A stretch of 64,000 nucleotides of DNA from Bacillota bacterium (GTDB lineage Bacteria > Bacillota > Clostridia > Oscillospirales > Oscillospiraceae), in contig JAUMWD010000003.1 of NCBI GenBank assembly GCA_030529825.1, positions 1-64,000 on the forward strand, in the 5' to 3' direction. Made by a program: the position numbers and the translations under genes. Numbering within the stretch: the stretch's first letter is position 1; each line of letters starts with the position of its first letter. Under the pieces are notes generated by a model. It did no database searches. It worked only from the letters and a program-made list of their open reading frames with translations, and was not told the origin of the DNA. Below, piece by piece: positions 1 to 8,649 of this stretch.

Positions 1-212
1 ATGATTATGACTATGATGCCTTTCAGTACATCACAACCTACTACTATGGATATTACGATGACTACGGCGATTTCGTAGAAGAAGACTGGAGTACATATTA
101 TACCTGCAGCAACTGCGGTTATGAGGGCAATGGCTGCCCGGATTACTGTGACGGCTGCGGCGCCTATTTCTATGATTGGAACTGGGAATATGTATACTAC
201 GACTGGTATTAA
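1..212 (+). CDS. C-terminal fragment of a Tyr/Asp-rich protein with a small zinc-ribbon-like motif (5' end outside window)
   Basis: Reading frame 3 is open from the window edge to a TAA at 210-212 and codes for 69 residues. The fragment is very rich in Tyr, Asp and Gly. It contains the cysteine pattern C-x2-C-x6-C-x3-C-x2-C (CSNCGYEGNGCPDYCDGCG), which suggests a zinc knuckle. No family is recognised. A second frame starts with ATG at base 1 but stops after 25 codons, so frame 3 is preferred. The gene ends 63 bases before dnaE on the same strand, with no obvious terminator between. Confidence 0.6.
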   Translation, partial: DYDYDAFQYITTYYYGYYDDYGDFVEEDWSTYYTCSNCGYEGNGCPDYCDGCGAYFYDWNWEYVYYDWY

Positions 213-275
213 TAATGCAACGAACTGATCTGCGGAAGGCGGAAAACAGCATTTTTCAGAGAAACGAGATAAGAT

Positions 276-3200
276 ATGAGCTTTGTTCACCTACATGTGC
301 ATAGTGAATATTCGCTGCTGGACGGCGCCTGCCGCATCGAGGGGCTGGTTAAGCGCGCCAAGGAGTTAGGTCAGACCGCCGTTGCCATCACCGACCACGG
401 TGTAATGTACGGCGCCGTGGCATTTTACAAGGCCTGCCAAGCCCAGGGCATAAAGCCCGTCATCGGCTGCGAGGTCTATGTTGCGCCCCGCACCCGCTTT
501 GACAAGGAGCACAATATTGACGGCGAATACACCCATCTCATTCTCCTGTGCAAGAACGAAACGGGCTATAAAAATCTCTGCTTCCTTGTGTCCTCGGCCT
601 TCACCGAGGGATTTTATATAAAGCCCCGCATTGACTGGGAACTGCTTTCCCACTATTCCGAGGGGCTGATCTGCCTTTCCGGCTGTGTTGCGGGCGCAAT
701 TCCCCGCATGATAAATTCCGGCAACTACGAGGCCGCCAAGGCAAAAGCGTTGGAGCTTCAGCGCCTTTTCGGCGAGGACAGCTTTTATCTCGAAATTCAG
801 GACCACGGTCTTGATGTGGAAAAGAAGGCCGCCGAGGGCCTTATACGAATTCATAAGGAGACGGGCATACCCCTTGCCCTCACCAACGACGCCCATTACA
901 TTGAGCAGAAGGATGCCTATTATCAGGATGTGCTCATGTGCATTCAGATGGGCAAGAGCGTGGCGGACCCTGCCCGCATGAAATTTGAGGGCGACAGCTT
1001 CTATCTCAAGAGCGAGGAGGAAATGCGCGCCCTGTTCCCCGAGTATCCCGAGGCCGCCGACAACACGGTGAAGATTGCGGAGATGTGCAATTATGACTTT
1101 GAGTTCGGCCACTACAAGCTGCCGAAATTCAAGCTCCCCGAGGGTGAAAAGGACAGCTATGAATATCTCTGCAAGCTCTGCATCAAGGGCTTTTTTGAGC
1201 GCTATCCCAACGATGACGGCACGGTAAAAAATCAGCTTAAATACGAGCTGGAAATGATAAAGAAAATGGGCTTTGTGGACTATTTCCTCATCGTTTCAGA
1301 TTTCATCGCCTATGCCAAGAGAAATAAAATACCCGTGGGACCCGGCAGAGGCTCTGCCGCAGGCAGCGTGGTTTCCTATACTCTGGGAATCACCGATGTG
1401 GACCCCATAAAGTACAGCCTTTTCTTCGAGCGATTCCTCAATCCCGAGCGAGTCAGCATGCCCGATATCGATATTGACTTCTGCGTCAACCGCCGCGGCG
1501 AGGTCATTGACTACGTTAACCGCAAATACGGCTCTGACCATGTGGCGCAGATCGTCACCTTCGGCACCATGGCGGCAAAGGGCGCGGTGCGCGATGTGGG
1601 CCGCGTGCTGGATGTTTCTTATGCCGAATGCGATGCCGTGGCAAAGCAGATTCCCTTTGCTCTGGGCATGACGCTTGACGAGGCTCTGCATGTTTCCAAG
1701 CCTCTGCGCGAGATGTACGAGACCGACGAGAATATGCGCCATCTTATTGACACGGCAAAGGCCATTGAGGGTATGCCCCGCCATGCCTCCATGCACGCCG
1801 CAGGCGTCGTAATTACGGACAGGCCCGTTTATGAGTATGTACCTCTGTCGAAAAATGACGAATCCGTGGTGTGCCAGTACCAGATGACAACCCTTGAGGA
1901 GTTAGGACTTCTCAAAATGGACTTTCTCGGTCTGCGAAATCTCACCGTTCTTGAGGATGCGGCGAAGATGGTCAGAGAAACCGAGCCCGACTTTGAGGTG
2001 GATAAGATTCCCGACGGGGACAAGGCGGTTTTCGAAATGCTTTCCGCAGGCAAAACCGGCGGCGTGTTCCAGCTTGAAAGCACGGGCATGACGGGTGTCT
2101 GCACGGGACTTAAGCCCACAAGCATTGAAGATATCACAGCAATCATTTCCCTTTACCGTCCGGGCCCCATGGAGAGCATTCCCCGCTTTATCGAATGCTC
2201 AAATAACCCCGAAAAAATCAGCTATAAGCATGAAATGCTCCGTCCCATTCTTGATGTAACCTACGGCTGCATCGTCTATCAGGAGCAGGTCATTGAAATT
2301 TTCCGCCGCCTTGCAGGCTTCTCCTTAGGCCAGGCGGATATGATTCGCCGCGCCATGTCCAAGAAAAAGCACAAGGTCATTGACGCGGAGCGCATTGCCT
2401 TTGTCCGCGGCGACGAAAGCCGCGGCATTGACGGCGCCGTAAAGCGCGGCGTTCCCGAGGATGTGGCAAACAGCATCTATGATGAGATTCTTGCCTTCGC
2501 CTCCTACGCCTTCAACAAGGCTCACGCCGTAAGCTATGCCATTGTGGCATACCGCACGGCATATATGAAAAAGCACTATCCCCAGCAGTACATGGCGGCG
2601 CTTTTGTCCTCTGTGCTTGACAACAGCGTCAAGGTGGCGGAGTATATCTCCGAGTGCCGCGATATGGGAATTAAGCTTCTGCCGCCCGATGTGAATGAAT
2701 CCGGCGCGGATTTCACCGTCGTGGGACAGAATATACGCTTCGGTCTTGTGGCCATAAAGAGCATAGGCCGCGGCTTTGTAAACGAGATAATCAAATCCCG
2801 CAGCTTTGACGGCCCGTTCAAGAGCTTTGAGGATTTCTGCCGCAGAATGTCGGGCCGTGACCTTAATCGCCGCGCTGTGGAAAATCTCATTCGCGCAGGT
2901 GCCTTTGACAGCTTCGGAAATAAGAGAAAAGCGCTGCTGCAGATTGCGGGGCTCATGCTGGATTCCATCGCCCATGAAAACCGCAACAACATCGAGGGAC
3001 AGATGAATCTTTTCGGCGAGCCCGATTTTGCGGATGCTGCCTCTGTGGAAATAAAGCTCCCCGAGGTGGAGGAGTTTTCACGCTCCGAGCTCATGGCCAT
3101 GGAAAAGGAAACCACGGGTCTGTACCTCAGCGGTCATCCCATGGACGAATACCGTGAGCTGGTGCGCCGTGCGGGCATTATCCCCATAGGCGCAATCATG

Positions 3201-3758
3201 GCGGACTTTGACGGGGAAAACAGCGAGCATCGCTTTGCCGACGGTCAGCTTGTGACCGTTGCGGGCGTGGTGCAGTCAACACGCACCCGCACGACCAAGT
3301 CAAACAGCCTCATGAGCTATATTGTTCTTGAGGACGATACCGGTGCCATGGAGCTTATTGCCTTCCAGCGTGCGCTTGACAGCGGCGGCGGATACATTCA
3401 CGACAATGCGGCGTTGGTGATTAAGGGACGCATCTCCCTGCGTGATGAAAAGGCGCCCCAGATTATGGTGGACGAAATCCGCCCCATTTCCGATTTGGGT
3501 CTTATGAAGAGTGCGCCTGTGAAGACGCCTGCACCCGAGGTAAAAAAGGAGACAAAGCTCTGGGTTAAGCTGCCCTCTGCGGAGAGTCCTGCGCTCAAGC
3601 GCATAGAGCTTATCCTTACCATGTTCCCGGGCCGGCAGCAAATGGTTATTTACTGCGAAAAGGAAAAGAAGCGCCTTGCCGCAAGCTGTGTAATACACGA
3701 TGCTCTTATTGCGGAGCTGAAGGAAATGCTTGGCGAGGATAATGTGGTGGTAAAGTGA
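276..3758 (+). CDS. dnaE: DNA polymerase III subunit alpha (DnaE)
   Basis: Replicative DNA polymerase, C-family, 1160 residues, a normal length for DnaE. Domains in order: N-terminal PHP domain beginning with the HLHVHSEYS metal motif, the polymerase palm with GPGRGSAAGS (about residues 355-365), the catalytic aspartates in PDIDIDF (about 396-402) and KMDFLGLRNL (Asp near 549), a helix-hairpin-helix region, and a C-terminal OB fold (about 990-1060). The PHP metal motif looks intact. The start is the ATG giving MSFVHLHVHSEYS, the canonical N-terminus; the ribosome site upstream is weak. The LOG-family gene follows after one base, so the two are probably co-transcribed. Clostridia usually also carry PolC, not visible here. 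Confidence 0.97.
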   Translation: MSFVHLHVHSEYSLLDGACRIEGLVKRAKELGQTAVAITDHGVMYGAVAFYKACQAQGIKPVIGCEVYVAPRTRFDKEHNIDGEYTHLILLCKNETGYKNLCFLVSSAFTEGFYIKPRIDWELLSHYSEGLICLSGCVAGAIPRMINSGNYEAAKAKALELQRLFGEDSFYLEIQDHGLDVEKKAAEGLIRIHKETGIPLALTNDAHYIEQKDAYYQDVLMCIQMGKSVADPARMKFEGDSFYLKSEEEMRALFPEYPEAADNTVKIAEMCNYDFEFGHYKLPKFKLPEGEKDSYEYLCKLCIKGFFERYPNDDGTVKNQLKYELEMIKKMGFVDYFLIVSDFIAYAKRNKIPVGPGRGSAAGSVVSYTLGITDVDPIKYSLFFERFLNPERVSMPDIDIDFCVNRRGEVIDYVNRKYGSDHVAQIVTFGTMAAKGAVRDVGRVLDVSYAECDAVAKQIPFALGMTLDEALHVSKPLREMYETDENMRHLIDTAKAIEGMPRHASMHAAGVVITDRPVYEYVPLSKNDESVVCQYQMTTLEELGLLKMDFLGLRNLTVLEDAAKMVRETEPDFEVDKIPDGDKAVFEMLSAGKTGGVFQLESTGMTGVCTGLKPTSIEDITAIISLYRPGPMESIPRFIECSNNPEKISYKHEMLRPILDVTYGCIVYQEQVIEIFRRLAGFSLGQADMIRRAMSKKKHKVIDAERIAFVRGDESRGIDGAVKRGVPEDVANSIYDEILAFASYAFNKAHAVSYAIVAYRTAYMKKHYPQQYMAALLSSVLDNSVKVAEYISECRDMGIKLLPPDVNESGADFTVVGQNIRFGLVAIKSIGRGFVNEIIKSRSFDGPFKSFEDFCRRMSGRDLNRRAVENLIRAGAFDSFGNKRKALLQIAGLMLDSIAHENRNNIEGQMNLFGEPDFADAASVEIKLPEVEEFSRSELMAMEKETTGLYLSGHPMDEYRELVRRAGIIPIGAIMADFDGENSEHRFADGQLVTVAGVVQSTRTRTTKSNSLMSYIVLEDDTGAMELIAFQRALDSGGGYIHDNAALVIKGRISLRDEKAPQIMVDEIRPISDLGLMKSAPVKTPAPEVKKETKLWVKLPSAESPALKRIELILTMFPGRQQMVIYCEKEKKRLAASCVIHDALIAELKEMLGEDNVVVK

Positions 3759-3759
3759 A

Positions 3760-4341
3760 ATGAAAATCTGTATCTACGGAGCATCCAGCCGCAGTCTTGA
3801 GGAAATATACTACACCGAAGCCGAAAGACTCGGTGCGCTTATGGCACAGAGGGGACACGCCCTTGTGTTCGGCGGCGGTGCCGAGGGACTCATGGGTGCG
3901 GTGGCCCGGGGCGTTTACGCCGGCGGCGGTGAAATAACGGGCATTGCACCGAGGTTTTTCGACGAGCCGGGCATACTTTATGAGCACTGCACGGAGCTGA
4001 TTTTCACGGAAACCATGCGGGAAAGAAAGCAGCTCATGGAGGAAAAATCCGACGCGGTCATAGTCCTTCCCGGCGGCATCGGCACCTATGAGGAGTTTTT
4101 CGAAATCCTCACCCTGAAGCAGCTGGGCAGATGCAGCCATGCCATTGTGATGCTGAATACAAATGACTATTTTTCCCCTATGGAGACGCTGCTGAAGCAT
4201 ACGGCACAGGAGCGCTTCATGTCGGAAAACTGTCTGGAGATTTTTTCTGTTGCGAACACTCCCGAAGAGGCCCTCGAAAAAATCGAAAGCTATGTTCCCC
4301 AAAGGGGAAACCTAAAGCGACTTGAAGACTACAATAAATAA
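3760..4341 (+). CDS. LOG-family Rossmann-fold protein (TIGR00730 type; putative cytokinin-riboside phosphoribohydrolase-like)
   Basis: The 193-residue protein shows the LOG-family signatures: a GGG-x-G-LMGAVARG loop near residues 41-50 and the PGGIGTYEEFFE motif near 108-119. These form the nucleotide site of nucleoside-5'-monophosphate phosphoribohydrolases formerly annotated as lysine decarboxylases. The reaction in this organism is inference; the family hydrolyses AMP-type N-glycosidic bonds. It starts one base after the dnaE stop and is followed directly by a strong terminator, so it ends the dnaE transcription unit. Confidence 0.85.
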   Translation: MKICIYGASSRSLEEIYYTEAERLGALMAQRGHALVFGGGAEGLMGAVARGVYAGGGEITGIAPRFFDEPGILYEHCTELIFTETMRERKQLMEEKSDAVIVLPGGIGTYEEFFEILTLKQLGRCSHAIVMLNTNDYFSPMETLLKHTAQERFMSENCLEIFSVANTPEEALEKIESYVPQRGNLKRLEDYNK

Positions 4342-4344
4342 TTT

Positions 4345-4373
4345 AAAAGCACCCCTTTGGGGTGCTTTTTTTT
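4345..4373. terminator. Bidirectional intrinsic terminator between LOG gene and spoIVB
   Basis: Arms 4345-4355 and 4359-4369 form an 11-bp perfect stem (core GCACCCC/GGGGTGC) with a TTT loop. It is flanked by A-rich and T-rich runs on either side, so it can serve both convergent genes. The spoIVB stop codon lies inside the T tract. Confidence 0.92.
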
Positions 4374-5355
4374 ATGCCGCTCTTTCCACTGCCTGCGCCG
4401 CGTCAAGCATATCGTAAATGCTTATGCCGTAGCCCGATGTGGGGTCATTAACGAAAACATGAGTCACCGCACCTACGAGCTCACCGTCCTGAATAATGGG
4501 ACTTCCGCTCATGCCCTGAACGATGCCGCCGGTCTTTTCCAGAAGCGCGGAGTCGGTGACATGAATTACCGCCGTGGTGCAGCCGTCACCCTGCGCTACT
4601 TTTTGAATCTCAATTTCATATTCCTGAACTCCGCTGCCGTCAAGAGTACAGCGGATGAGGGCTTTTCCCTGCTTCATTTCACCTGTTTCCAGAATGTCCT
4701 CCGCGGGCAAATCACCTGTGCCGAAAATTCCGCAGACGCAGTTAATCTGAATGTCGCCCAGCGGAACGGCCTCGTCCGAGCAGCCGCAGAGCTCTCCGGG
4801 CGCACCTGCCTTGCCGGGAATGACATCCACTATTTCCGCACTGCATATGCTGCCGTCGTGCAGGGGCATAACGCGGCCCGTGTCCGAATCGCTTATGCTG
4901 TGGCCCAAAGCGCCGTAGAGGCCGCTTTCCGGATCGTAGAAGGTAAGTGTGCCTACGCCGCTGATGGCATCACGGAGCCACACGCCCAGCCTCCAGACGC
5001 CCTCTGTGTCCTTGGCGGGAGTCAGATTGAACTGACGGAGCTTGTCTCCCCGGGATACGGTGACGGAGATTTCCTTTCCGTCGAGCTGAGCCACGGCATG
5101 TGTGAAATCCTTCGCCGTGGCAATGTCATTTGAGCCCAGCTTCACAATGATGTCGCCTGCCTCCAATCCGGCGGCCTCCGCAGGGGAAATGGTACCGCTA
5201 TCCGTTTCAACCTCCGAAAATCCCGCCACGGCAACGCCCTCAATTCGCATGGAAATGCCCAGCGGCGTACCGCCCACAGCGAGGGAATCCGCCAGAGCGC
5301 CGCTGCATAGCAGTGCCGCGCAGAGTATGATACAAACAAAAATTTTCCTCTTCAA
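4372..5355 (-). CDS. spoIVB: SpoIVB serine peptidase (S55 family), sporulation signalling protease
   Basis: In Bacillus, SpoIVB is made in the forespore, crosses into the intermembrane space and cleaves SpoIVFA to trigger pro-sigmaK processing. Here 327 residues hold an N-terminal signal/anchor (about 5-22), a PDZ domain (about 45-110) and the S55 peptidase domain. The catalytic residues fit by motif: His152 in ALGHSIS, Ser283 in GMSGSP, and an Asp at 268, which is 15 residues before the serine as in B. subtilis. The start is a TTG with a strong GGAGGTG site. It is about 100 residues shorter than the B. subtilis protein, mainly at the N-terminus. It is monocistronic here; the usual downstream neighbour spo0A is absent. 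Confidence 0.93.
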   Translation of the reverse strand: MKRKIFVCIILCAALLCSGALADSLAVGGTPLGISMRIEGVAVAGFSEVETDSGTISPAEAAGLEAGDIIVKLGSNDIATAKDFTHAVAQLDGKEISVTVSRGDKLRQFNLTPAKDTEGVWRLGVWLRDAISGVGTLTFYDPESGLYGALGHSISDSDTGRVMPLHDGSICSAEIVDVIPGKAGAPGELCGCSDEAVPLGDIQINCVCGIFGTGDLPAEDILETGEMKQGKALIRCTLDGSGVQEYEIEIQKVAQGDGCTTAVIHVTDSALLEKTGGIVQGMSGSPIIQDGELVGAVTHVFVNDPTSGYGISIYDMLDAAQAVERAA

Positions 5356-5479
5356 ATTTTCACCTCCGTCAATAAGTATGGGCGCATCCGCATAAAATAA
5401 AGCAGGCTAAATTTAATTAAATTGGCTGCCCTTGATTTTTCAACGGGCGGCGGCCATGGCTAAAATATGGGGTGAATAA

Positions 5480-6757
5480 ATGAAAATTTTAAAATACGGA
5501 AGCAGGGGACCGGATGTACAGCTTTTGCAGCTTGCTCTTAACCGGGCAGGTTTCGGAGATTTGGAAACAGACGGAATTTTCGGAAATGTCACGCGCAATG
5601 CGGTGAAGCAATTTCAATCGGGAAACGGACTATCCGCCGACGGACTTGTGGGGCCGCTGACTCACCGTGCGCTGATGCCGTGGTACACGGGCTTTTTCGC
5701 CCACCGAATACATAGAGGCGACACGCTTTTCGGCCTTGCCCGTATGTACGGTACAACTGTGGAGGCAATTAACATTGCAAATCCCGGACTTAATGCGCTG
5801 AATCTTGAAATCGGCACCACCGTAACGGTGCCGCTGCCCTTTGATGTGGTGCCTACCGCTATTGATTACACCGCGCGGCTGGTCTCCTATGTGGTTCGGG
5901 GCATTGCGGCTCGCTACCCCTTTACCGGATCGGGGGAGCTGGGAAAAAGCGTCATGGGAAAGCCCCTGTGGTATATGTCCGCAGGCAGCGGAGATAATAT
6001 TGTTTTTTATAATGCCGCACACCACGCAAACGAATGGATAACCACTCCCGTGCTGCTGAAATTTTTTGAAACTCTGGCAAAGACTGCGGCCTACGGCGGA
6101 AGCATATACGGACAGAACGCGGCGGAGCTGCTGCGGCGCAGCAGCATCTACATAGCGCCTTTGGTTAATCCCGACGGTGTTGACCTGGTTACAGGCGCCC
6201 TCACCGAGGGCGAATATTACGAAAACGCACAGCGCATTGCCGCAGGCTATCCGCAGTTTTCCTTTCCTGCGGGTTGGAAAGCCAATGTTCGGGGCGTGGA
6301 TTTGAACCTGCAGTATCCCGCAGGCTGGGAGCAGGCGCGGCAGAATAAATTCGCCCTGGGCATTGTGAGCCCCGCGCCTGCGGATTTCGTGGGTACGGCT
6401 CCGCTTACGGCGCCGGAAAGCCGTGCCGTGTACGATTTTACACAGGCGCTTTCGCCCCGACTTGTGCTGGCCTATCACACCCAGGGCGAGGTCATCTACT
6501 GGAAGTATCTCGATTATGAGCCGCGAAATTCCCGGGAAATTGCGGAAACCTTTTCCGCTTTGTCGGGTTATGCCTATGAGGATACGCCCTATTCCTCGGG
6601 CTTCGCGGGATATAAGGACTGGTTTATTCAGGATTACAACCGTCCCGGCTATACTATTGAGGCGGGACTTGGCGTTAATCCTCTGCCTGTTTCTGATTTC
6701 GATAAGATTTATGCCGATAATCTGGGCATATTAATCTACGGTGCGCTGGTGACCTGA
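5480..6757 (+). CDS. Peptidoglycan-binding, LysM and M14 zinc carboxypeptidase protein (gamma-D-glutamyl-meso-diaminopimelate endopeptidase-like)
   Basis: The 425 residues fall into a PG_binding_1 domain (about 5-65), a LysM domain (about 73-115, with HRIHRGDTLFGLA and VTVP) and an M14 carboxypeptidase domain (about 125-425). Zinc ligands are visible as HHANEW and the later LAYHTQGE histidine; the catalytic Glu is in YTIEAGLG. Family knowledge: LysM-M14 enzymes such as the B. sphaericus endopeptidase I cut D-Glu-mDAP bonds in cell-wall peptides and are linked to sporulation. There is no signal peptide, as in that enzyme. It lies divergent from spoIVB (124-bp gap), which supports a spore-related role, but this is inference. 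Confidence 0.88.
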   Translation: MKILKYGSRGPDVQLLQLALNRAGFGDLETDGIFGNVTRNAVKQFQSGNGLSADGLVGPLTHRALMPWYTGFFAHRIHRGDTLFGLARMYGTTVEAINIANPGLNALNLEIGTTVTVPLPFDVVPTAIDYTARLVSYVVRGIAARYPFTGSGELGKSVMGKPLWYMSAGSGDNIVFYNAAHHANEWITTPVLLKFFETLAKTAAYGGSIYGQNAAELLRRSSIYIAPLVNPDGVDLVTGALTEGEYYENAQRIAAGYPQFSFPAGWKANVRGVDLNLQYPAGWEQARQNKFALGIVSPAPADFVGTAPLTAPESRAVYDFTQALSPRLVLAYHTQGEVIYWKYLDYEPRNSREIAETFSALSGYAYEDTPYSSGFAGYKDWFIQDYNRPGYTIEAGLGVNPLPVSDFDKIYADNLGILIYGALVT

Positions 6758-6771
6758 AGTAAAAATTTACC

Positions 6772-6800
6772 TTGACTTGAAGCCCCGTTTTCCATAGAAT
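6772..6800 (+). promoter_or_regulatory. SigA-type promoter for the XRE membrane regulator
   Basis: TTGACT at 6772-6777 and TAGAAT at 6795-6800 with a 17-bp spacer, 46 bases before the TTG start of the next gene. Confidence 0.75.
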
Positions 6801-6846
6801 AGTAGAACATAGCTGAAGCCTGTTTTACGGTAAAGGGGGGCATACC

Positions 6847-7467
6847 TTGGAGCTGAATGAACTTAAGCTGGTTTGCGCCGGCAATCTTATAATTCTGCGC
6901 ACCCGGGAGGGTATGACTCAAGCCGAGCTTGGCGCAAAGCTGAATTATTCCGATAAAAACATATCCAAATGGGAACGGGGAGAAGCCCTTCCCGACGCAT
7001 TTGCCCTTACGCGCATTGCGGAAATTTTCGGTGTTACGGTGGATTACATTCTCACCGCCCACGACAAGGTGGAGATCGCGGAGGGCATGCCGGTAGAGGA
7101 TAATTCTCCCACCTACAGGGCAAGCATTATCATTGCCATTGCAGTTTTGAGTATAATGACCGCGGCACTTACTGCCTTTGTGATACTGTGGCTTTACGGA
7201 AAGCCTGAATGGCGGATTTTCCTCATCGGACTGTCCCTGTCTCTGCTGATTGCCCTTGTGCTGGACGGCGTTTTTTACAAATGGAAGGGTGGGGCATGTG
7301 TTATCTCCGCCTTTGTGCTCTCCTTGTTTTTGCTGATTTATTTCGCGGTACCCGAGGCGAATATGTGGCAGATTTTCCTCATTTCCGTTCCGGCGGTGGC
7401 CTTAGTGTTCCTTGCCCATAATGTGCGAAAAAAACCTAAAAAAGCGGAGAAAAAACAAACAAAATAA
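6847..7467 (+). CDS. XRE-family HTH regulator with C-terminal membrane segments
   Basis: Residues about 8-62 form a cro/C1-type helix-turn-helix (REGMTQAELGAKLNYSDKNISKWERG). Four hydrophobic segments follow between about 93 and 195, then a Lys-rich tail. It is therefore a membrane-tethered transcription regulator. The start is TTG, placed by a run of six G (AAAGGGGGG) about six bases upstream; the first residues are MELNELKLVCAGN. It has its own promoter and terminator and is monocistronic. Its target is unknown; the signal may be sensed through the membrane part. Confidence 0.8.
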   Translation: MELNELKLVCAGNLIILRTREGMTQAELGAKLNYSDKNISKWERGEALPDAFALTRIAEIFGVTVDYILTAHDKVEIAEGMPVEDNSPTYRASIIIAIAVLSIMTAALTAFVILWLYGKPEWRIFLIGLSLSLLIALVLDGVFYKWKGGACVISAFVLSLFLLIYFAVPEANMWQIFLISVPAVALVFLAHNVRKKPKKAEKKQTK

Positions 7468-7479
7468 GCCAATTCTACT

Positions 7480-7522
7480 GTGGGTAGAGTGCAAAACGGC
7501 GCACTCTACCCACTGCGTTTTT
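7480..7522 (+). terminator. Intrinsic terminator after the XRE gene
   Basis: A 13-bp perfect stem, arms 7480-7492 and 7501-7513, with an 8-base loop, followed a few bases on by a T run at about 7517-7522. Confidence 0.88.
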
Positions 7523-7551
7523 ACGGTAGAATGAAAATGCGGCGGAGTAGC

Positions 7552-7580
7552 TTGCTGTTTTTCGCCGTGGGGCTTATGCT
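7552..7580 (+). promoter_or_regulatory. Promoter for the degV-family gene
   Basis: TTGCTG at 7552-7557 and TATGCT at 7575-7580, spacer 17 bp, 30 bases before the ATG. Confidence 0.6.
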
Positions 7581-7610
7581 TTTTTCATAAATGCGAAAGG
7601 AGCATTACCC

Positions 7611-8498
7611 ATGGCAAATTATATCCTCAGCTGCTGTTCCACGGCAGACATCACAAAAGAACATTTCGAAGCACGAAGCATCCCCTATGTCTGCTTCCAT
7701 TTTGCCCTCAACGGCAATGAATATACCGACGATTTGGGCGTGAGCATGGACTTTGAGGAGTTCTACGGTGAAATGGCAAAGGGTGCGGACACCCGAACCT
7801 CCCAGGTGAATGTTTCCGAATATGTGGATTTCTTCACACCCTTTCTTGAAAAGGGCCTGGACATAGTTCATGTTAGCCTGTCCTCGGGACTGTCCGGAAC
7901 TGTCAATTCCGCACGCAATGCGGCGCTGATTGCAATGGAGCGTTTTCCCGAAAGAAAAATATATGTTGTTGATTCCCTGTGCGCATCCTCGGGCTACGGT
8001 CTGCTCATGGATATGGCAGCGGATAAGCGCGACGGAGGTATGGGCGCGGAGGAGCTTGTGTCGTGGATCGAGGAAAACAAGCTGAAAATCCATCACTGGT
8101 TTTTCTCTACCGACCTCTCAAGCTATGTGCGTGGCGGACGCATCTCCAAAACCGCGGCGGTTTTCGGGGGAATGCTGGATATCTGTCCTCTGCTGCATAT
8201 GGACGGAACGGGGCATCTTGTTCCCGTGGCAAAGGTGCGCACCAAGAAAAAGGTCATCCGTGAAATCGTAAAGCGCATGGAGGAGAACGGGGAAAACGGA
8301 CTTGACTACAGCGGCAAGTGCTATATCTCCCAGTCTGCCTGCCGCGAAGACGCAGAAGCCGTTGCAGCATTGATTGAGGAACGCTTCCCGAAGCTCAACG
8401 GCAAGGTGGAAATCAACTGGGTAGGCACGACTATAGGCGCCCATACGGGCCCCGGAACCGTTGCTCTGTTCTTCGTGGGCGGCCCGAGAGAATTATAA
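7611..8498 (+). CDS. DegV family protein (FakB-like fatty-acid binding)
   Basis: The 295-residue protein is a DegV/EDD-fold member: N-terminal ILSCCSTADIT, the TSQVNVSEY motif that positions the bound acyl carboxylate, SLSSGLSGT, and a C-terminal IGAHTGPGTVALFF signature. Family knowledge: FakB proteins present exogenous fatty acids to the kinase FakA for phosphorylation. No fakA is nearby. The ATG has an AAAGGAG site seven bases upstream. Own promoter before it, terminator after it. The fatty-acid role is by family, not shown by context. Confidence 0.9.
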   Translation: MANYILSCCSTADITKEHFEARSIPYVCFHFALNGNEYTDDLGVSMDFEEFYGEMAKGADTRTSQVNVSEYVDFFTPFLEKGLDIVHVSLSSGLSGTVNSARNAALIAMERFPERKIYVVDSLCASSGYGLLMDMAADKRDGGMGAEELVSWIEENKLKIHHWFFSTDLSSYVRGGRISKTAAVFGGMLDICPLLHMDGTGHLVPVAKVRTKKKVIREIVKRMEENGENGLDYSGKCYISQSACREDAEAVAALIEERFPKLNGKVEINWVGTTIGAHTGPGTVALFFVGGPREL

Positions 8499-8501
8499 AT
8501 C

Positions 8502-8536
8502 AACCCGGCAGCTGCCGCAGCAGATGCCGGGTTTTT
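8502..8536 (+). terminator. Intrinsic terminator after degV-family gene
   Basis: Stem arms 8502-8510 (AACCCGGCA) and 8525-8533, then T5 at 8532-8536. Confidence 0.88.
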
Positions 8537-8556
8537 AATTGAAAAATAGGAGTTCC

Positions 8557-8634
8557 GAACAATAAAAGCTGCCACTCCGAAGAATGGCAGCTTTTATTGT
8601 TCTGTTAACGCTTGGTGAACCGGGGCTCTTCATG
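8557..8634 (-). repeat. Diverged duplicate of the rpsI 3' end plus its terminator (copy A, outer boundary of accessory block)
   Basis: On the minus strand 8634-8605 reads HEEPRFTKR-stop, matching the [12 protein letters not shown] C-terminus of ribosomal protein S9. The DNA around the stop (TTCTGTTAACGCTTGG, plus-strand sense) is identical to the true rpsI end at 12533-12538 and onward. A hairpin follows with an 18-bp perfect stem (8557-8574/8585-8602). Its inner stem and loop (CTGCCACTCC..GAAGAATGGCAG) match the rpsI terminator. It also terminates the ABC-exporter operon, whose last gene ends at 8650. Confidence 0.8.
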
Positions 8635-8649
8635 CCGATTCTGCCAATG

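Noticed and set aside
366..1112. Open frames opposite dnaE
   Set aside because: Shadows of a conserved polymerase gene; no independent start signals.
5374..5380. CATACTT upstream of spoIVB as a SigG -10 box
   Set aside because: The transcript would begin within the ribosome site, and no matching -35 is at proper distance.
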